Assembly (NCBI RefSeq): GCF_014653695.1
Contig: NZ_BNAR01000002.1
Location: 124,001 to 188,000 of the forward strand
From: Lentzea cavernae
GTDB taxonomy: Bacteria; Actinomycetota; Actinomycetes; Mycobacteriales; Pseudonocardiaceae
DNA: 64,000 nt
Reading direction: 5' to 3'
The position numbers and the translations under genes were made by a program. The notes beneath the pieces were generated by a model that saw only the letters and a list, made by a program, of their open reading frames with translations, was not told the DNA's origin and searched no databases. Within the stretch, counting starts at the first letter, position 1. Each line of letters opens with the position of its first letter. Shown piece after piece: positions 43,654 through 54,549 of this stretch.

Positions 43654-46220
43654 GCCCTGCTCTCCTCGTACACGGGTAGCGAGATGACGATCGTCAGTCC
43701 GCCGCCCGGGGTGTCCTCGGCGGTGATCTCGCCGCCCATCGCGTCGGTGAACCCCTTGGCCACGCTCAGCCCCAGGCCGACGCCGGGGGTGGCGTCGCGG
43801 TCGCCGAGGCGCTGGAACGGGGTGAAGACGCCGGTGATCGCCTTCTTGTGCAGGCCTGGGCCGTGGTCGACGACGCGCAGTTCGACGTGGTCGCCGTGGG
43901 TGCTGGCGCGGACGGCGACCTCCGGCTCGTCCTGGGTGATGTGTCCGTCCCCGTCCACGTCGACGCTGCGGCGGGGCGACATCCGGCCGTGCCGCAGTGC
44001 GTTGTCGATGACGTTGGCCACCACCCGTTCCAGCAGGCCGATGTCGGCCTCCACAGGAGGCAGGTCCTCGTCGACGTCGACTGTGACCGCACGGCGTTCG
44101 TCCACTGCGGACATCGCTCTGGCGACGACCTCGTAGTAGCCGACCGGTCGCATGATCGGCGCGACGGAGCCGGTGGCGAGGCGCGAGGAGTCGAGCAGGT
44201 TGTCCACCAGGCCGTTGAGGCGGTCCGCGGACTCCTCCACCGTCTCCAGAAGCTCGCTCGTGTCCTCTTCAGACAACGTCAGGTCGCGGTCGCGCAGGCT
44301 GCCGATCGCGGCTTTGATCGACGTCAGTGGAGTGCGCAGGTCGTGCCCGACACCGGAGAGCAGGGCGGTACGCAGCTCTGTGGTCTCGACCTTGCGCTGG
44401 GCGTTCCTGGTCTCCTCGGCCATGCGCTGCTGGCGCAAAGCCATCAGCGCCTGCCCTGCGGCGGCCTCCAGCACGCGCTGGTCGCTCGCCGGCAGTGCCC
44501 GGCCCCTCAGCGCGAGGTGGATGTCACCGGTGACCGCGATGTCGGCGTCGGCCTCGTCCGGATCGTCGCAGGGCCGTGCGCCGACGCACGCGACGCGTTC
44601 CCAGTCGCCACCCCGCTTCTCCAACAGCGCCACCGACTCCAGGCCGAAGTTCTCCCTGATCTTCTCCAGCAGCCGCGCCAGCGGGTACGGGCTGGTGAGC
44701 ACGGTGCGGGAGTAGGAGGCGAGCAGGGCAGCCTCGGTGCGAGCGCGGGCGCCCTGCTCGCCCAGGCGAGCCGCGCGGTCGACCACCAGAGCGACGATCA
44801 TGGCCACGGTCACCATGGCCACCAGCGTGATCACGTTCTCCGGCGAGTTGACCGCGAGGCTGTAGTAGGGCTCGGTGAAGAAGTAGTTGAGCAGGCCGGC
44901 GCCCAGGAAAGCACTGACCAGCGCCGGTCCCAGTCCGCCGATCAGCGCGACCACGCAGGTGGCGAGCAGGAACCCGACCAGGTCGGTGGAGTAGGTGATG
45001 TCGTCGCGCCAGTACAGGCCGAGCACGGTGGTCAGCCCCGGCAGCAGGACGGACGCCGCCCACCCGGTGAGCTGCCGGGACGGGCTCAGCGCGTTGCGGC
45101 CGATCTTCCAGCGCAGACCGCGGTGCGACTCGTCGTGCGTGACCATGTGGACGTCGATCGCGCCGGATTCCTGCACGACCGATGCGCCGATGCCCTCGTC
45201 GAACGCCCGTGCCAGACGGGAACGCCTCGATGTGCCGAGAACCAGCTGGGTGGCGTTCACCCCGCGCGCGAACTCCAGCAGTGCCGTGGGCACGTCGTCC
45301 CCGACGACTTGGTGGAACGTCGCCCCCAGGTCCTCGGCCATCTTGCGGCACCTGGCGATCAACTCGGGCGTGGCGCCGGTCAAGCCGTCGCCGCGCATCA
45401 CGTGCACGACGAGCAGTTCCGCGCCCGCGCGCAACGCGATCCGCCGTGCGCGGCGGATGAGCGTCTCGCTCTCCGGCCCTCCGGTCACCGACACGACGAC
45501 CCGTTCGCGGGTCTCCCAGGTCTCGGTGATGCGTTGCTCGGTGCGGTACCGCTGCAGGGCAACGTCGACCTGGTCGGCCACCCACAGCAGAGCGAGCTCC
45601 CGCAGTGCGGTGAGGTTGCCGACCCGGAAGTAGTTGCCCAGCGCGGCGTCGATCTTGTGTGCGGCGTAGATGTTGCCGTGTGCGAGTCGGCGCCGCAGTG
45701 CCTCCGGTGTGATGTCGACCAGTTCGAGTTGGTCGGCCCGGCGCACCACCTCGTCCGGCACGGTCTCGCGTTGCTGGACTCCGGTGATGCGCTGGACGAC
45801 GTCGTTGAGCGACTCGAGGTGCTGGACGTTCACGGTGGACAGGACGTCGATGCCCGCGTCGAGCAGCTCTTCGACGTCCTGCCAGCGCTTGTCGTTGCGC
45901 GAGCCGGGCACGTTGGTGTGGGCCAGCTCGTCGACGACCGCGACCTCAGGGGCTCGGGCGAGCAGGGCGTCGACGTCCATCTCGCTGAAGTCGACGCCGC
46001 GGTGCTGGAACTCCCTGCGTGGCAGGATCTCGAGGCCGTCGAGCAGGTTCTGGGTCTTCTCCCTGCCGTGCGTCTCGACGAGGCCGACGACCACGTCGGT
46101 GCCGCGCTCCCGGCGTCGGTGAGCTTCGCCGAGCATGGCGAAGGTCTTGCCGACACCGGGAGCCGCACCGAGGTAGATCCTCAGCTCGCCGCGACGACGC
46201 TCAGGCGGCGTCGATGGCAC
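43650..46220 (-). CDS. kdpD: sensor histidine kinase KdpD
   Basis: 856 residues. N-terminal KdpD domain with Walker A GAAPGVGKT, a universal-stress-protein-like domain, four TM helices (DUF4118 region, about 400-500), a GAF-like linker, HisKA with SGVGHDLRTPLTSIKAA, and a HATPase with DNALRHG and DHGPGL. It overlaps kdpC by 20 bases and kdpE by 4, so the whole kdp set is one transcript. Senses potassium/turgor and controls KdpE phosphorylation. Confidence 0.95.
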   Translation of the reverse strand: MPSTPPERRRGELRIYLGAAPGVGKTFAMLGEAHRRRERGTDVVVGLVETHGREKTQNLLDGLEILPRREFQHRGVDFSEMDVDALLARAPEVAVVDELAHTNVPGSRNDKRWQDVEELLDAGIDVLSTVNVQHLESLNDVVQRITGVQQRETVPDEVVRRADQLELVDITPEALRRRLAHGNIYAAHKIDAALGNYFRVGNLTALRELALLWVADQVDVALQRYRTEQRITETWETRERVVVSVTGGPESETLIRRARRIALRAGAELLVVHVMRGDGLTGATPELIARCRKMAEDLGATFHQVVGDDVPTALLEFARGVNATQLVLGTSRRSRLARAFDEGIGASVVQESGAIDVHMVTHDESHRGLRWKIGRNALSPSRQLTGWAASVLLPGLTTVLGLYWRDDITYSTDLVGFLLATCVVALIGGLGPALVSAFLGAGLLNYFFTEPYYSLAVNSPENVITLVAMVTVAMIVALVVDRAARLGEQGARARTEAALLASYSRTVLTSPYPLARLLEKIRENFGLESVALLEKRGGDWERVACVGARPCDDPDEADADIAVTGDIHLALRGRALPASDQRVLEAAAGQALMALRQQRMAEETRNAQRKVETTELRTALLSGVGHDLRTPLTSIKAAIGSLRDRDLTLSEEDTSELLETVEESADRLNGLVDNLLDSSRLATGSVAPIMRPVGYYEVVARAMSAVDERRAVTVDVDEDLPPVEADIGLLERVVANVIDNALRHGRMSPRRSVDVDGDGHITQDEPEVAVRASTHGDHVELRVVDHGPGLHKKAITGVFTPFQRLGDRDATPGVGLGLSVAKGFTDAMGGEITAEDTPGGGLTIVISLPVYEESRA

Positions 46221-46725
46221 GGTTGAGCGCCGTCACGTTGACGGTCGTGGTGAACGTTCCCTCGGTCGCGGCAGCCACCAGTTCCTTCACCCTCTCCGCC
46301 GACAGGCCGCTGCCCTTGACGACGCGAGGGATCTGGATCTCCGCGTAGGCCGGGCTGATGTGCGGGTCCATGCCCGAGGCCGAGGCGGTGACGGCGTCCT
46401 GCGGGACCTGGTCCTCCGACACGCCTTCGCGCTGGGCGATCTCTGTGCGGCGTTCGGCGACGACCTTCGTGTAGTCCTCGTTGATCTCGCTCTTGTTGGA
46501 GCCACCGGACGCGGGGAGCGTCGCGGCGGACGGGCGCGGCACGAAGTACTGGTCTCCCTCGCGTGCCACCGCCACGAGCGTGGTGCCGGTGGCTTCCGCG
46601 TTGCCGTGGAGCCCAGGAACGCGGGACACGCCCCACACCACGGCCGGGTAGGCCACGCCGAGGATCACGGTGAGCGCCAGCAGGATGCGAAGCCCTGCCC
46701 ACGCCTGCTTGAAGAAGTTGTCCAT
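46201..46725 (-). CDS. kdpC: potassium-transporting ATPase subunit KdpC
   Basis: 174 residues. One N-terminal TM helix (GLRILLALTVILGVAYPAVV) and a periplasmic domain with the family signature SASGMDPHISPAYAEIQ. Stabilises the KdpFABC complex. It starts 4 bases after the kdpB stop. Confidence 0.95.
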   Translation of the reverse strand: MDNFFKQAWAGLRILLALTVILGVAYPAVVWGVSRVPGLHGNAEATGTTLVAVAREGDQYFVPRPSAATLPASGGSNKSEINEDYTKVVAERRTEIAQREGVSEDQVPQDAVTASASGMDPHISPAYAEIQIPRVVKGSGLSAERVKELVAAATEGTFTTTVNVTALNRAIDAA

Positions 46726-46729
46726 TGGT

Positions 46730-48787
46730 TCAGCCGATCCCGGGAACGAGTCGTACGAGCAGGTCGATCAACCAGATCCCGGCGAACGGTGTCACGATGC
46801 CGCCGAGGCCGTAGATCAGCAGGTTGCGCCGCAGCAGCGCGCTGGCGCTGGACGGCCGGTACCGCACACCTTTGAGCGCCAGCGGGATCAACGCCACGAT
46901 CACCAGCGCGTTGAAGATCACCGCGGACAGGATCGCCGACTGCGGAGTCGCGAGGCGCATGATGTTCAGCTTGTCGAGCGCGGGATAGATCGCCGCGAAC
47001 ATCGCGGGCAGGATCGCGAAGTACTTGGCGAGGTCGTTCGCCACGGAGAACGTCGTGAGCGCACCGCGGGTGATCAGCAGCTGCTTGCCGATCTCCACGA
47101 TCTCGATGAGCTTGGTGGGATCCGAGTCCAGATCCACCATGTTCCCGGCTTCCTTCGCCGCGGACGTACCCGTGTTCATGGCAACACCGACGTCGGACTG
47201 CGCGAGCGCCGGGGCATCGTTCGTGCCGTCACCGGTCATCGCGACCAGGCGGCCACCCTCCTGTTCCTTGCGGATGAGGGCCATCTTGTCCTCGGGCTTG
47301 GCCTCGGCGAGGAAGTCGTCCACGCCTGCTTCCGCCGCGATGGCCTTGGCGGTCAACGGGTTGTCGCCCGTGACCATGACCGTCCGGATGCCCATCGCCC
47401 GCAGCTCGGCGAACCGCGCCTTCATGCCCGGCTTCACGACGTCCGAGAGCCGGATAACTCCCAGCACCTCGTCGTTCTCCGCGACGACGAGCGGCGTGCC
47501 ACCGTCAGCGCTGATCCTGTCGACGACGCCGCGCACCTCGTCGGAGGTGCTGAACCCGCTGGCCGCGCCCTTGCGGATGCGGCGGTCGCCGAGGTCGATG
47601 CCGGACATCCTGGTCTGAGCGGTGAACGGCACGAACTCGCCCGCCTTCTCCGTGTCCGACGGCTCGGGCGGCAGGCCGTACTTCTCCACGCACAGCTCGA
47701 CGACGCTGCGGCCCTCGGGCGTGCCGTCCGCGAGGCTCGACAGCCGCACGACCTCAGCCAGCCTGCGCTCGTCGACACCGCTCGCCGCGATGAACTCGGT
47801 GGCGCGCCGGTTGCCCCACGTGATCGTGCCGGTCTTGTCCAGCAGCAACGTGTCGATGTCGCCCGCCGCTTCCACGGCCTTGCCTGACGTCGCCAGCACG
47901 TTGCGCTGCACCAGCCGGTCCATGCCGGCGATGCCGATCGCGCTCAGCAGCGCGCCGATCGTCGTGGGGATGAGGCAGACGAGCAGGGCGGTCAGCACGA
48001 TCACGGACTGCTCGCCGCCGGAGTAGATCGCGAACGGCTGCAGTGCCACGACCGCGAGCACGAAGATGATCGTCAACGTGGCCAGCAGGATCGTCAGCGC
48101 GATCTCGTTCGGCGTCTTCTGCCGTTCCGCGCCTTCGACGAGGGCGATCATCCGGTCGACGAACGTCTCACCGGGCTTCGCGGTGATCTCGACGACGATC
48201 CGGTCCGACAGGACGGTCGTACCGCCCGTGACCGCGCTGCGGTCCCCGCCGGACTCCCGGATCACGGGCGCGGACTCACCGGTGATGGCCGACTCGTCCA
48301 CGGTCGCGATGCCTTCGACGACGTCACCGTCACCGGGGATGGTCTCCCCCGCCTCCACGAGGACGAGGTCGCCGAGCCGGAGTTCGGTGCCGGGAACGCG
48401 TTCCTCGGAGCCGTCCTCGGTCAGCCGACGCGCGACCGCGTCCTTCTTGGTCCTGCGCAACGACTCGGCCTGCGCCTTGCCGCGGCCTTCCGCGACGGCC
48501 TCGGCTAGGTTCGCGAACAGGACCGTGAACCACAGCCACAGCGTGACCGCGATGCTGAACACACTGGGTTCGGCGATCGCGAAGAACGTGACCAGCAGCG
48601 AACCGACCCAGACGACGAACATGACCGGGTTGCGCAGCTGGTGGCGCGGATCGAACTTGCGCAGTGCGTCCGGAAGGGACTTGAGCAGCTGCTTCGGGTC
48701 GAAGATGCCGGTGCCGACCTGGTGGCCCAGGTTCTCGGCGTGCCGGTCGCGGACCTCTTCTGGAGTCCGCTGAATCGTGCTGGTCAC
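46730..48787 (-). CDS. kdpB: potassium-transporting P-type ATPase subunit KdpB
   Basis: 685 residues from GTG 48787, which overlaps the kdpA stop; the frame is open further but those codons are shadow of kdpA. TGES actuator loop, phosphorylation motif [11 protein letters not shown], and [20 protein letters not shown] are all intact. Hydrolyses ATP to drive potassium uptake. Confidence 0.95.
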   Translation of the reverse strand: MTSTIQRTPEEVRDRHAENLGHQVGTGIFDPKQLLKSLPDALRKFDPRHQLRNPVMFVVWVGSLLVTFFAIAEPSVFSIAVTLWLWFTVLFANLAEAVAEGRGKAQAESLRRTKKDAVARRLTEDGSEERVPGTELRLGDLVLVEAGETIPGDGDVVEGIATVDESAITGESAPVIRESGGDRSAVTGGTTVLSDRIVVEITAKPGETFVDRMIALVEGAERQKTPNEIALTILLATLTIIFVLAVVALQPFAIYSGGEQSVIVLTALLVCLIPTTIGALLSAIGIAGMDRLVQRNVLATSGKAVEAAGDIDTLLLDKTGTITWGNRRATEFIAASGVDERRLAEVVRLSSLADGTPEGRSVVELCVEKYGLPPEPSDTEKAGEFVPFTAQTRMSGIDLGDRRIRKGAASGFSTSDEVRGVVDRISADGGTPLVVAENDEVLGVIRLSDVVKPGMKARFAELRAMGIRTVMVTGDNPLTAKAIAAEAGVDDFLAEAKPEDKMALIRKEQEGGRLVAMTGDGTNDAPALAQSDVGVAMNTGTSAAKEAGNMVDLDSDPTKLIEIVEIGKQLLITRGALTTFSVANDLAKYFAILPAMFAAIYPALDKLNIMRLATPQSAILSAVIFNALVIVALIPLALKGVRYRPSSASALLRRNLLIYGLGGIVTPFAGIWLIDLLVRLVPGIG

Positions 48788-50424
48788 AGCAGTGCCTCCG
48801 CGATGGGACCGAGAGCGAGAGCGGGAACGAACGTGAGCGCGGCCACCAGCACGATGCTGGCTCCGAGCAGGGTGGCGAACAGCGGGCCGGTGGTGGGCAG
48901 CGTGCCCGCCGTGACCGGCACCTTCTTCTGCGCTGCCAACGATCCGGCGAGTGCGAGCACCGCGATGATCGGGATGAACCGGCCGAACAGCATGCACAGG
49001 CCGAGCGAGGACTGGAACCAGTCGCTGGTCACCGTGATGCCGCCGAACGCGGACCCGTTGTTGTTCGACGCCGACGCGTACGCGTACAGGATCTCTGACA
49101 GTCCGTGCTCGCCCGGGTTGTTCAGAACCCCTTGCGTACTCGGGAGGATCGCCGCGATGCCGGCGCCGATCAGCACGACCGTCGGCATCGCGAGGATCGA
49201 CACCGCTGCTGCCGTTACCTCCCTGCGGCCGAGCTTCTTGCCGAGGTACTCAGGCGTGCGGCCGACCATCAGGCCCGCCAGGAACATCGCGATGATCGCC
49301 ATCACCAGGATGCTGTAGAGACCCGTGCCGACACCGCCCGGCGTCATCTCGCCGAACAGCATGTTCAGCAGGGTTCCGCCACCGCCGAGACCCGTGAAGC
49401 TGTCGTGCCACGAGTTGACCGCGCCGGTCGACGTACCGGTCGTGGAGTTCGCGAAGATCGCGCTGCCGGCTAGGTCGAAGCGCAGCTCCTTGCCCTCCAA
49501 CGGCCTGAGACCCGATGCTTCCGCACCCCAGATGACGGCGAGCATCGCGGTCCAGATCGTGCCCATCACGCCGAGCAGGACGTAGCCCTGCTTGGTCTGG
49601 CCGACCATGCGGCCGAACGTGCGGGTCAGCGCCACCGGGATCACCAGCAGCAGGAAGATCTCGATCAGGTTCGTCCACTCGTTCGGGTTCTCGAACGGGT
49701 GCGCCGAGTTGGCGTTCAGGACGCCGCCACCGTTGGTGCCGAGCTCCTTGATGACTTCTTGTGACGCGACCGGGGCGTTGGCGACAGTCTGACCGTCAAC
49801 GTCCACGCCGGACTTGAGGCTCATCGTGACGCCCAGTGCGATCAACACGATCGCGAAGACGAACGCCAGCGGCAGCAGGATCCGGAGCGTGCCACGGGTG
49901 AGGTCGACCCAGAAGTTGCCCAACCGGTCGGTCTGGTGCCGCACGAATCCGCGGATCAACGCCACCGCGACGGCGAGACCGACGGCGGCAGAGACGAAGT
50001 TCTGCACGGTCAAGCCGATCATCTGCACCGTGTGGCCCATGACGGCTTCCGGCACATAGGACTGCCAGTTCGTGTTGGTCACGAAGCTGATCGCGGTGTT
50101 GAACGACATGCCCTCCGGCACGTTGCCGCGGTCGAAGTTGAACGGCAGCACGGACTGGATCCGCTGGATCAGGTAGAGGAACACGATGCCGACGAACGAG
50201 AAACCCAGCACGCCGTAGGCGTAGGTGCTCCACTTCTGCTCGGCGTCGGGGTCGATGCGGGCGAAGCGGTAGATCGCCAGCTCCACCTTCGAGTGCTTCT
50301 GGCGCGGTTCCACTTCCTGGACGCGGAAGACCCGCGCCATGTAGTCGCCGAGGGGCCGGTAGACGACCGCCAGGGCCCCGATCAGGATGCCGACCTGAAG
50401 GAGGCCGGCCGCGAGGGGTGACAT
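48784..50424 (-). CDS. kdpA: potassium-transporting ATPase subunit KdpA
   Basis: 546 residues, about ten TM helices. Selectivity-filter segments typical of KdpA are present, including [11 protein letters not shown] and [19 protein letters not shown]. Its ATG overlaps the kdpF stop. Forms the potassium-selective path of the complex. Confidence 0.95.
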   Translation of the reverse strand: MSPLAAGLLQVGILIGALAVVYRPLGDYMARVFRVQEVEPRQKHSKVELAIYRFARIDPDAEQKWSTYAYGVLGFSFVGIVFLYLIQRIQSVLPFNFDRGNVPEGMSFNTAISFVTNTNWQSYVPEAVMGHTVQMIGLTVQNFVSAAVGLAVAVALIRGFVRHQTDRLGNFWVDLTRGTLRILLPLAFVFAIVLIALGVTMSLKSGVDVDGQTVANAPVASQEVIKELGTNGGGVLNANSAHPFENPNEWTNLIEIFLLLVIPVALTRTFGRMVGQTKQGYVLLGVMGTIWTAMLAVIWGAEASGLRPLEGKELRFDLAGSAIFANSTTGTSTGAVNSWHDSFTGLGGGGTLLNMLFGEMTPGGVGTGLYSILVMAIIAMFLAGLMVGRTPEYLGKKLGRREVTAAAVSILAMPTVVLIGAGIAAILPSTQGVLNNPGEHGLSEILYAYASASNNNGSAFGGITVTSDWFQSSLGLCMLFGRFIPIIAVLALAGSLAAQKKVPVTAGTLPTTGPLFATLLGASIVLVAALTFVPALALGPIAEALL

Positions 50425-50525
50425 CAGAACTTCTCCGGCCGGACGAGTGCGATGAACAGGTAGACGATCAGCGCCAAGGCGATGACGCCCGCGATGACGT
50501 TCGCGGTCAGACCGGTGCCGCTCAC
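50424..50525 (-). CDS. kdpF: KdpF small subunit
   Basis: 33 residues from GTG 50525: a single TM helix IAGVIALALIVYLFIALVRP ending PEKF, the KdpF signature. Overlaps kdpA (ATGA) and the preceding 27-aa peptide (GTGA). Stabilises the complex. Confidence 0.9.
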   Translation of the reverse strand: MSGTGLTANVIAGVIALALIVYLFIALVRPEKF

Positions 50526-50605
50526 AGCTTCTCCAGTCCGCGCACGGTGAGGCCCAGCACGAGGAAACTCACGATCAGCAGCAACGCGTAGGCCAGGTCG
50601 GCCAT
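50522..50605 (-). CDS. 27-aa single-TM peptide at the head of the kdp operon
   Basis: ATG 50605 to TGA 50522, with GGAAGGGAG upstream. One TM helix (DLAYALLLIVSFLVLGLTVR) and a charged end GLEKL. Coupled to kdpF by a 4-base overlap. Similar tiny membrane peptides precede kdpF in actinomycetes; role unknown, perhaps an accessory subunit. Confidence 0.7.
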   Translation of the reverse strand: MADLAYALLLIVSFLVLGLTVRGLEKL

Positions 50606-51010
50606 GACGCGCTCCCTTCCGACGACAGACGATGTGACCCTGACGCCGGGAAGCGTGCACCACGAAAGACGCTGGTCAGCGTGGCCTGACAACACCTTGA
50701 CACCGGCGGTGGCTTCCTTGACGCGTTCTTTACGCGCGGAGATCCAGGTCTCACTCCAAAGAAGCTCGCAATGTCACTTAACGTCATCCAGGCCATCGCT
50801 GAGGTGTCGTTCAAGGATGTTGTTTCACCTGTTTCGGGCGGGCCTTGTCCGGCGTGCTTACCCCCTGTGTTCCAGGCTCAACCGCACTCCTCCGGCTGTA
50901 GCAGCGTCCGCACGACGAGTTTGCTTTCGCCGCAACCCTTGCGTCGTCCTGACGCAGAGATTCCGTAAAGCCACTTGCCGGTCTGAGCTCGCTTCCCGTT
51001 GCATGGAAGC
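50606..51010 (-). promoter_or_regulatory. kdp upstream region with AAGAACGCGT motif
   Basis: About 400 bases between the divergent kdp operon and the SDR-like gene. On the minus strand AAGAACGCGT lies at 50721-50730 and recurs exactly at 54475-54484. TCAAGG occurs twice just downstream, which could be direct half-sites. Candidate KdpE target; no clear sigma consensus seen. Confidence 0.4.
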
Positions 51011-51484
51011 ATGATCCGGTCCTCGTTTCCGACCGCACTGGTGACCGGCGGGAGCAACGGCACGGGCTACAAGATCGCCAGTGCCCTCCTCGCCGACGGT
51101 CACGCGGTGGTGCTGCACGCCCCTAAAGCCGAGCAGAGCTGGGAGGCCGCGCAACGCCTTGTCGAGTGCGGTGCCGATCCGGCACGTCTGCACCCCGTCG
51201 CCGCCGACTTCGCCCACCTCGACGAGATCGTCATGCTGGCCAGGCAGATCGCCGCCGGACACCCGGTGCTCGACCTGATCGTCAACGCCGCCACGGTCAT
51301 CGGCACCGACGGTTGCACCATCACCGAGAACGGCAGCGAGCTCGCCGTCCAGGTGCACGACCTCGCACCGGTCCTGCTGACCAAAGAACTCGTGGAGTCG
51401 ATGGGCAGGTCATCGACTCCACGAGTGCTGTGGCACCACAGCGGGATCAGAGCCGTGCCGGCGCAACGTCGCGACACCGACTAG
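51011..51484 (+). pseudogene. SDR-family oxidoreductase, 3'-truncated
   Basis: 157 codons from ATG 51011. The N-terminal Rossmann fold is clear (TALVTGGSNGTGYKIASALL, then DLIVNAA for the NNAG position), but the frame ends shortly after PRVLWHHSG, before the YxxxK catalytic pair and about 90 residues short of a normal SDR. Probably inactive remnant; 38 bases before phoU on the same strand. Confidence 0.6.
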
Positions 51485-51518
51485 TCCCTCCCGCCCACCG
51501 TCTGGAAAGGACACCCTG

Positions 51519-52247
51519 ATGCGCGATCTGTTCCACCGCCAGCTGGACGTGCTCGTCCTGCAGCTCGCCCACATGTGCGACCTGACCGCGATCGCGATCC
51601 GCAAGGCCACAGACGCGTTGCTCGACAACGACCTCCAGCTCGCCGAGCAGGTGATCGCCGACGACCACGTGCTCGACGAGGCGCGTGACCGCGTCGAACA
51701 CGACGTCCAGTTGCTGCTCGCGCTTCAGTCACCGGTCTGCGGCGACCTGCGCACGATCCTGGCCGTCGCGCTGTCCGTCGAGCGCGTCGAACGGATGGGA
51801 GACCTGGCCGAGCACGTGGCGCTGGCCGTGCGCCGCAGCCATCCCGACCCCGTGCTTCCCGCGCCGTTGCGTGCCCGCTTCGAGCAGATGGCCACGATCG
51901 CCACCCGGTCGGCCGTCACCGCGGGCTGGGCGGTCCGCGGTTCGAACCCGGTGCTGTGCCGAGAACTCGACACGCTCGACCACGAGGTGAACGACCTCCA
52001 CCGGTCGCTGTTCGCCGTGCTCAGCTGCGCCGAGTGGCGGCACGGCGTCACCGCAGGCGTCGAGGCCGCGCTGCTGAGCCGCTACTACGAGCGGTTCGCC
52101 GATCACGCGGTCTCGGTCGCCCGCCGGATCTCCACCGCCTACTCCTCCAACTCGGCCAGCACGTCCTCCGCGTCGGTGTTGCCCAGTGCGGCCAGCCTGC
52201 GCAGCTCATCCAGGTCGCCGCGCTCGCCCGCCAGCTCGACGAGCTGA
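51519..52247 (+). CDS. phoU: PhoU-family protein
   Basis: 242 residues from ATG 51519 with GGAAAGGA upstream. Two PhoU repeats of three helices: metal-binding motifs ARDRVEHDVQLLLAL/ERVERMGDLAEHV and ELDTLDHEVNDLH/SRYYERFADHAVSVARR. The normal end is near residue 208; the last ~33 residues are Ser/Ala-rich because the frame reads through the antisense of the 86-aa gene opposite. Located among potassium transporters, so it may regulate ion or phosphate uptake. Confidence 0.85.
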   Translation: MRDLFHRQLDVLVLQLAHMCDLTAIAIRKATDALLDNDLQLAEQVIADDHVLDEARDRVEHDVQLLLALQSPVCGDLRTILAVALSVERVERMGDLAEHVALAVRRSHPDPVLPAPLRARFEQMATIATRSAVTAGWAVRGSNPVLCRELDTLDHEVNDLHRSLFAVLSCAEWRHGVTAGVEAALLSRYYERFADHAVSVARRISTAYSSNSASTSSASVLPSAASLRSSSRSPRSPASSTS

Positions 52248-52399
52248 TCGGCCGCGTCGGAGCTGCCCGCGTCCGCGAGCCTGCGCAGCTCGTCGAAATC
52301 GCCACGTTCGCCGGCGAGCTCCACCAGTTGGTCCACCGCGTCCTGATCACCGTCGTCCGCGCGGCGACGCAGTTCCGTCAAGTCGTCCATGTCCACCAT
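52139..52399 (-). CDS. small helical tandem-repeat protein
   Basis: 86 residues from ATG 52399 with GGAGG upstream; ends at 52139, overlapping the phoU 3' end by 109 bases in antisense. Contains about two and a half copies of a ~32-residue helical repeat (DELRRLADAGSSDAADQLVE, then LAGERGDLDELRRLAALGN). Acidic. Begins five bases after the permease stop, so it is probably co-transcribed with it. Scaffold or interaction protein; family not named. Confidence 0.75.
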   Translation of the reverse strand: MVDMDDLTELRRRADDGDQDAVDQLVELAGERGDFDELRRLADAGSSDAADQLVELAGERGDLDELRRLAALGNTDAEDVLAELEE

Positions 52400-52404
52400 T
52401 CTGG

Positions 52405-54384
52405 TCAGCCTCCGACGTGGATGCCCGGCCGGCGCTCGGGATCGGGTTCACTCGCCCGGATGATCTCCCGCACGACCGGTGCGGTGTCACCCCTGCCCAG
52501 CAGCAGGTAGCGGAAGAGGTGACCGAGCGGGTTGCCCTCGCTCCAGGCGAAGTGGCAGTGCGGCCGCACGCCGGTGCAGTCGCGCAGAGCGAGCAGGATC
52601 GCCGCGATGGCGTTGGGCGCGGCCGGACTGTCGGCTCGGAGGATCCGGTGTCCGTCGATCTCCACTCCCCGCACCTGCAGCACCTCGCTGAAGTCCGACG
52701 GGTCGACCACGTCAATCTCCAGGAACATCACGTCCGCGGTCCCCGGTACGGGGTTGATGCCCCGTTGCTCGGCCTCCTTCTCCGCGTACTCCGCCGCGTC
52801 GCCCGCTTGGCGGCGGTTGGCGATGATGGTCACCGCACCGTCGAACGCCAGCGTGTCGGCGACGAACCGGCGTGCGGTCTCATCGAACTCGATGTGCTCC
52901 ACTCGCAGCTCGGTCGTGCGGGTAACGCGGGAGACCAGCGAGATCGCGATGATGCCGAGGATGAAGAACAACGAAATGGTCAGGCCGTCCGGCTTCTCGA
53001 TCACGTTCTCGACCAGCGCGTAGAGCAGGATCAGCGAGAGAACGGTGAACGCGATCGCCGCCGGTTTCTGCCGGCGTCGCGCCGCCGAGATCACGACGGC
53101 GACCGAGGCGGACACCATCATCGCCAGGATCCCGGTCGCGTACGCGCCCGCCTGGGCGTTGACGTCTGCGTTGAAGATGATCGTGACGAGGATGCAGACC
53201 ACCGTGTAGACGATCACCACCGGCCGCACCGCTCGTGACCACTCCGGCGCCATGCCGTACGAAGGCAGGTAGCGAGGCACGATGTTGATCAGGCCCGCCA
53301 TCGCCGAGGCACCTGCGAACCACAGGATCAGGATGCTGCTGATGTCGTAGGCCGTGCCGAACGCGTCACCGAGCAAGCCGTGCGCGAGATAGGCGAGCGC
53401 TCGTCCGTTGGCCTCGCCACCGGGCTGGAACTTCTCGGCCGGGATCAGCACCGTGGTCACGAAGCTGGTGGCGATCAAGTACACCGACATGATCAGTGCG
53501 GCAGCGGTGAGCAGCTTGCGCGTGTTGCGCACGCGGTCCTTCAGCCGCTCTTCCGCGGTCTTCCCCTTCGAGGCCACCAGCGGCATCATGCTCACGCCGG
53601 TCTCGAAGCCCGACAACCCCAGTACCAGCAACGGAAACGCCAGGATCGCCGGGCCAACGACACCACCACTCGTGGACGTCAGCGCGTCCAGCCACCGGTC
53701 GAGCGCGGCCGGCTCTGCCAGCACCTCGACGACACCCGCCACGACGATCACGGCGTTCAGCACCAGGAAGACCGCTACCAACGGGATGGCTACCCCGACG
53801 GCCTCGCTGAACCCGAGCAGGAACACCCCGCCCAGCACCAGCAGCAACACGACGGTAACCGCGACCTCGTGACCGTGCAGGAAGCCCGGCGCGTAGGGGT
53901 TCTCCAGCAGGTGCACGGTCGCGTCCGCGGAGGACAGCGTGATCGTGATGATCCACGAGGTGGCCACGAACCCCAGCAACACCAGCACGAACAGTTTGCC
54001 GCGCCAGAACGGCAGCAGGTTCTCCAGCATCGCGACGGACCCCTGCCCGTGCGGGCTCTCCTTGGCCACGCGCCGGTACATCGGCAGCATGCCCAGCAGG
54101 GTCAACGCCACGATCAGCAACGTCGCCAACGGCGAGACCGCTCCGGCCGCGAGCGCTGCGATGGCCGGCAGGTACGACAGGGTGGAGAAGTAGTCCACGC
54201 CGGTCAGGCACATCACCTTCCACCACGACTGCGGCTCGGCGTGCGCCTCCCCGCTCTCCGGCCCGATCACCGGCTGCACCCGGTGCTCCAGCATCCAGCG
54301 CCCCAGCCCCGTCGCGGGTGCGGCCGGACGCACCGGGCTGTCCACGCGTTCAGGTATCGCGTGTTGCTGCGACGTGTCGGTCAT
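52405..54384 (-). CDS. APC-superfamily permease, possibly potassium
   Basis: 659 residues from ATG 54384; codons further upstream overlap the CorA gene and are shadow. Twelve hydrophobic segments in the first ~460 residues ([34 protein letters not shown]), then a ~150-residue cytoplasmic C-terminal domain with [14 protein letters not shown]. Annotated relatives are called amino acid permeases, but size, domain layout and the kdp/CorA neighbourhood also fit a KimA-like potassium importer. Substrate not decidable from sequence. Confidence 0.75.
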   Translation of the reverse strand: MTDTSQQHAIPERVDSPVRPAAPATGLGRWMLEHRVQPVIGPESGEAHAEPQSWWKVMCLTGVDYFSTLSYLPAIAALAAGAVSPLATLLIVALTLLGMLPMYRRVAKESPHGQGSVAMLENLLPFWRGKLFVLVLLGFVATSWIITITLSSADATVHLLENPYAPGFLHGHEVAVTVVLLLVLGGVFLLGFSEAVGVAIPLVAVFLVLNAVIVVAGVVEVLAEPAALDRWLDALTSTSGGVVGPAILAFPLLVLGLSGFETGVSMMPLVASKGKTAEERLKDRVRNTRKLLTAAALIMSVYLIATSFVTTVLIPAEKFQPGGEANGRALAYLAHGLLGDAFGTAYDISSILILWFAGASAMAGLINIVPRYLPSYGMAPEWSRAVRPVVIVYTVVCILVTIIFNADVNAQAGAYATGILAMMVSASVAVVISAARRRQKPAAIAFTVLSLILLYALVENVIEKPDGLTISLFFILGIIAISLVSRVTRTTELRVEHIEFDETARRFVADTLAFDGAVTIIANRRQAGDAAEYAEKEAEQRGINPVPGTADVMFLEIDVVDPSDFSEVLQVRGVEIDGHRILRADSPAAPNAIAAILLALRDCTGVRPHCHFAWSEGNPLGHLFRYLLLGRGDTAPVVREIIRASEPDPERRPGIHVGG

Positions 54385-54549
54385 GCCTTGCCCCCGAGAT
54401 GGTGTCCAGTCATTTGGGAGCGAGTCAACTTCGCGTGAAGTCCGGCCCATGTAAAGGCAGGAGGGCACGGCATCAAGAACGCGTAAAAATTTGCTGCGCA
54501 TTGGGGTGAACCCTTCCTCAGCGCTCGCACGGCGGGTGAAGCTGACCAT
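54385..54549. promoter_or_regulatory. divergent promoter region of permease and CorA gene
   Basis: 165 bases containing AAGAACGCGT at 54475-54484 followed by TAAAAATT, the only AT-rich run nearby. The 10-bp motif is identical to one upstream of kdp, suggesting shared control of these ion transporters. Confidence 0.4.

Noticed and set aside
43848..46226. 792-aa plus-strand open frame
   Set aside because: Antisense shadow of kdpD, which has complete and recognisable domains.
50606..51010. c-di-AMP (ydaO-type) riboswitch before kdp
   Set aside because: Expected by function, but I could not find the conserved junctions of that riboswitch.
50858..51358. 166-aa minus-strand ORF opposite the SDR gene
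   Set aside because: Antisense shadow; the plus strand has a clear Rossmann motif.
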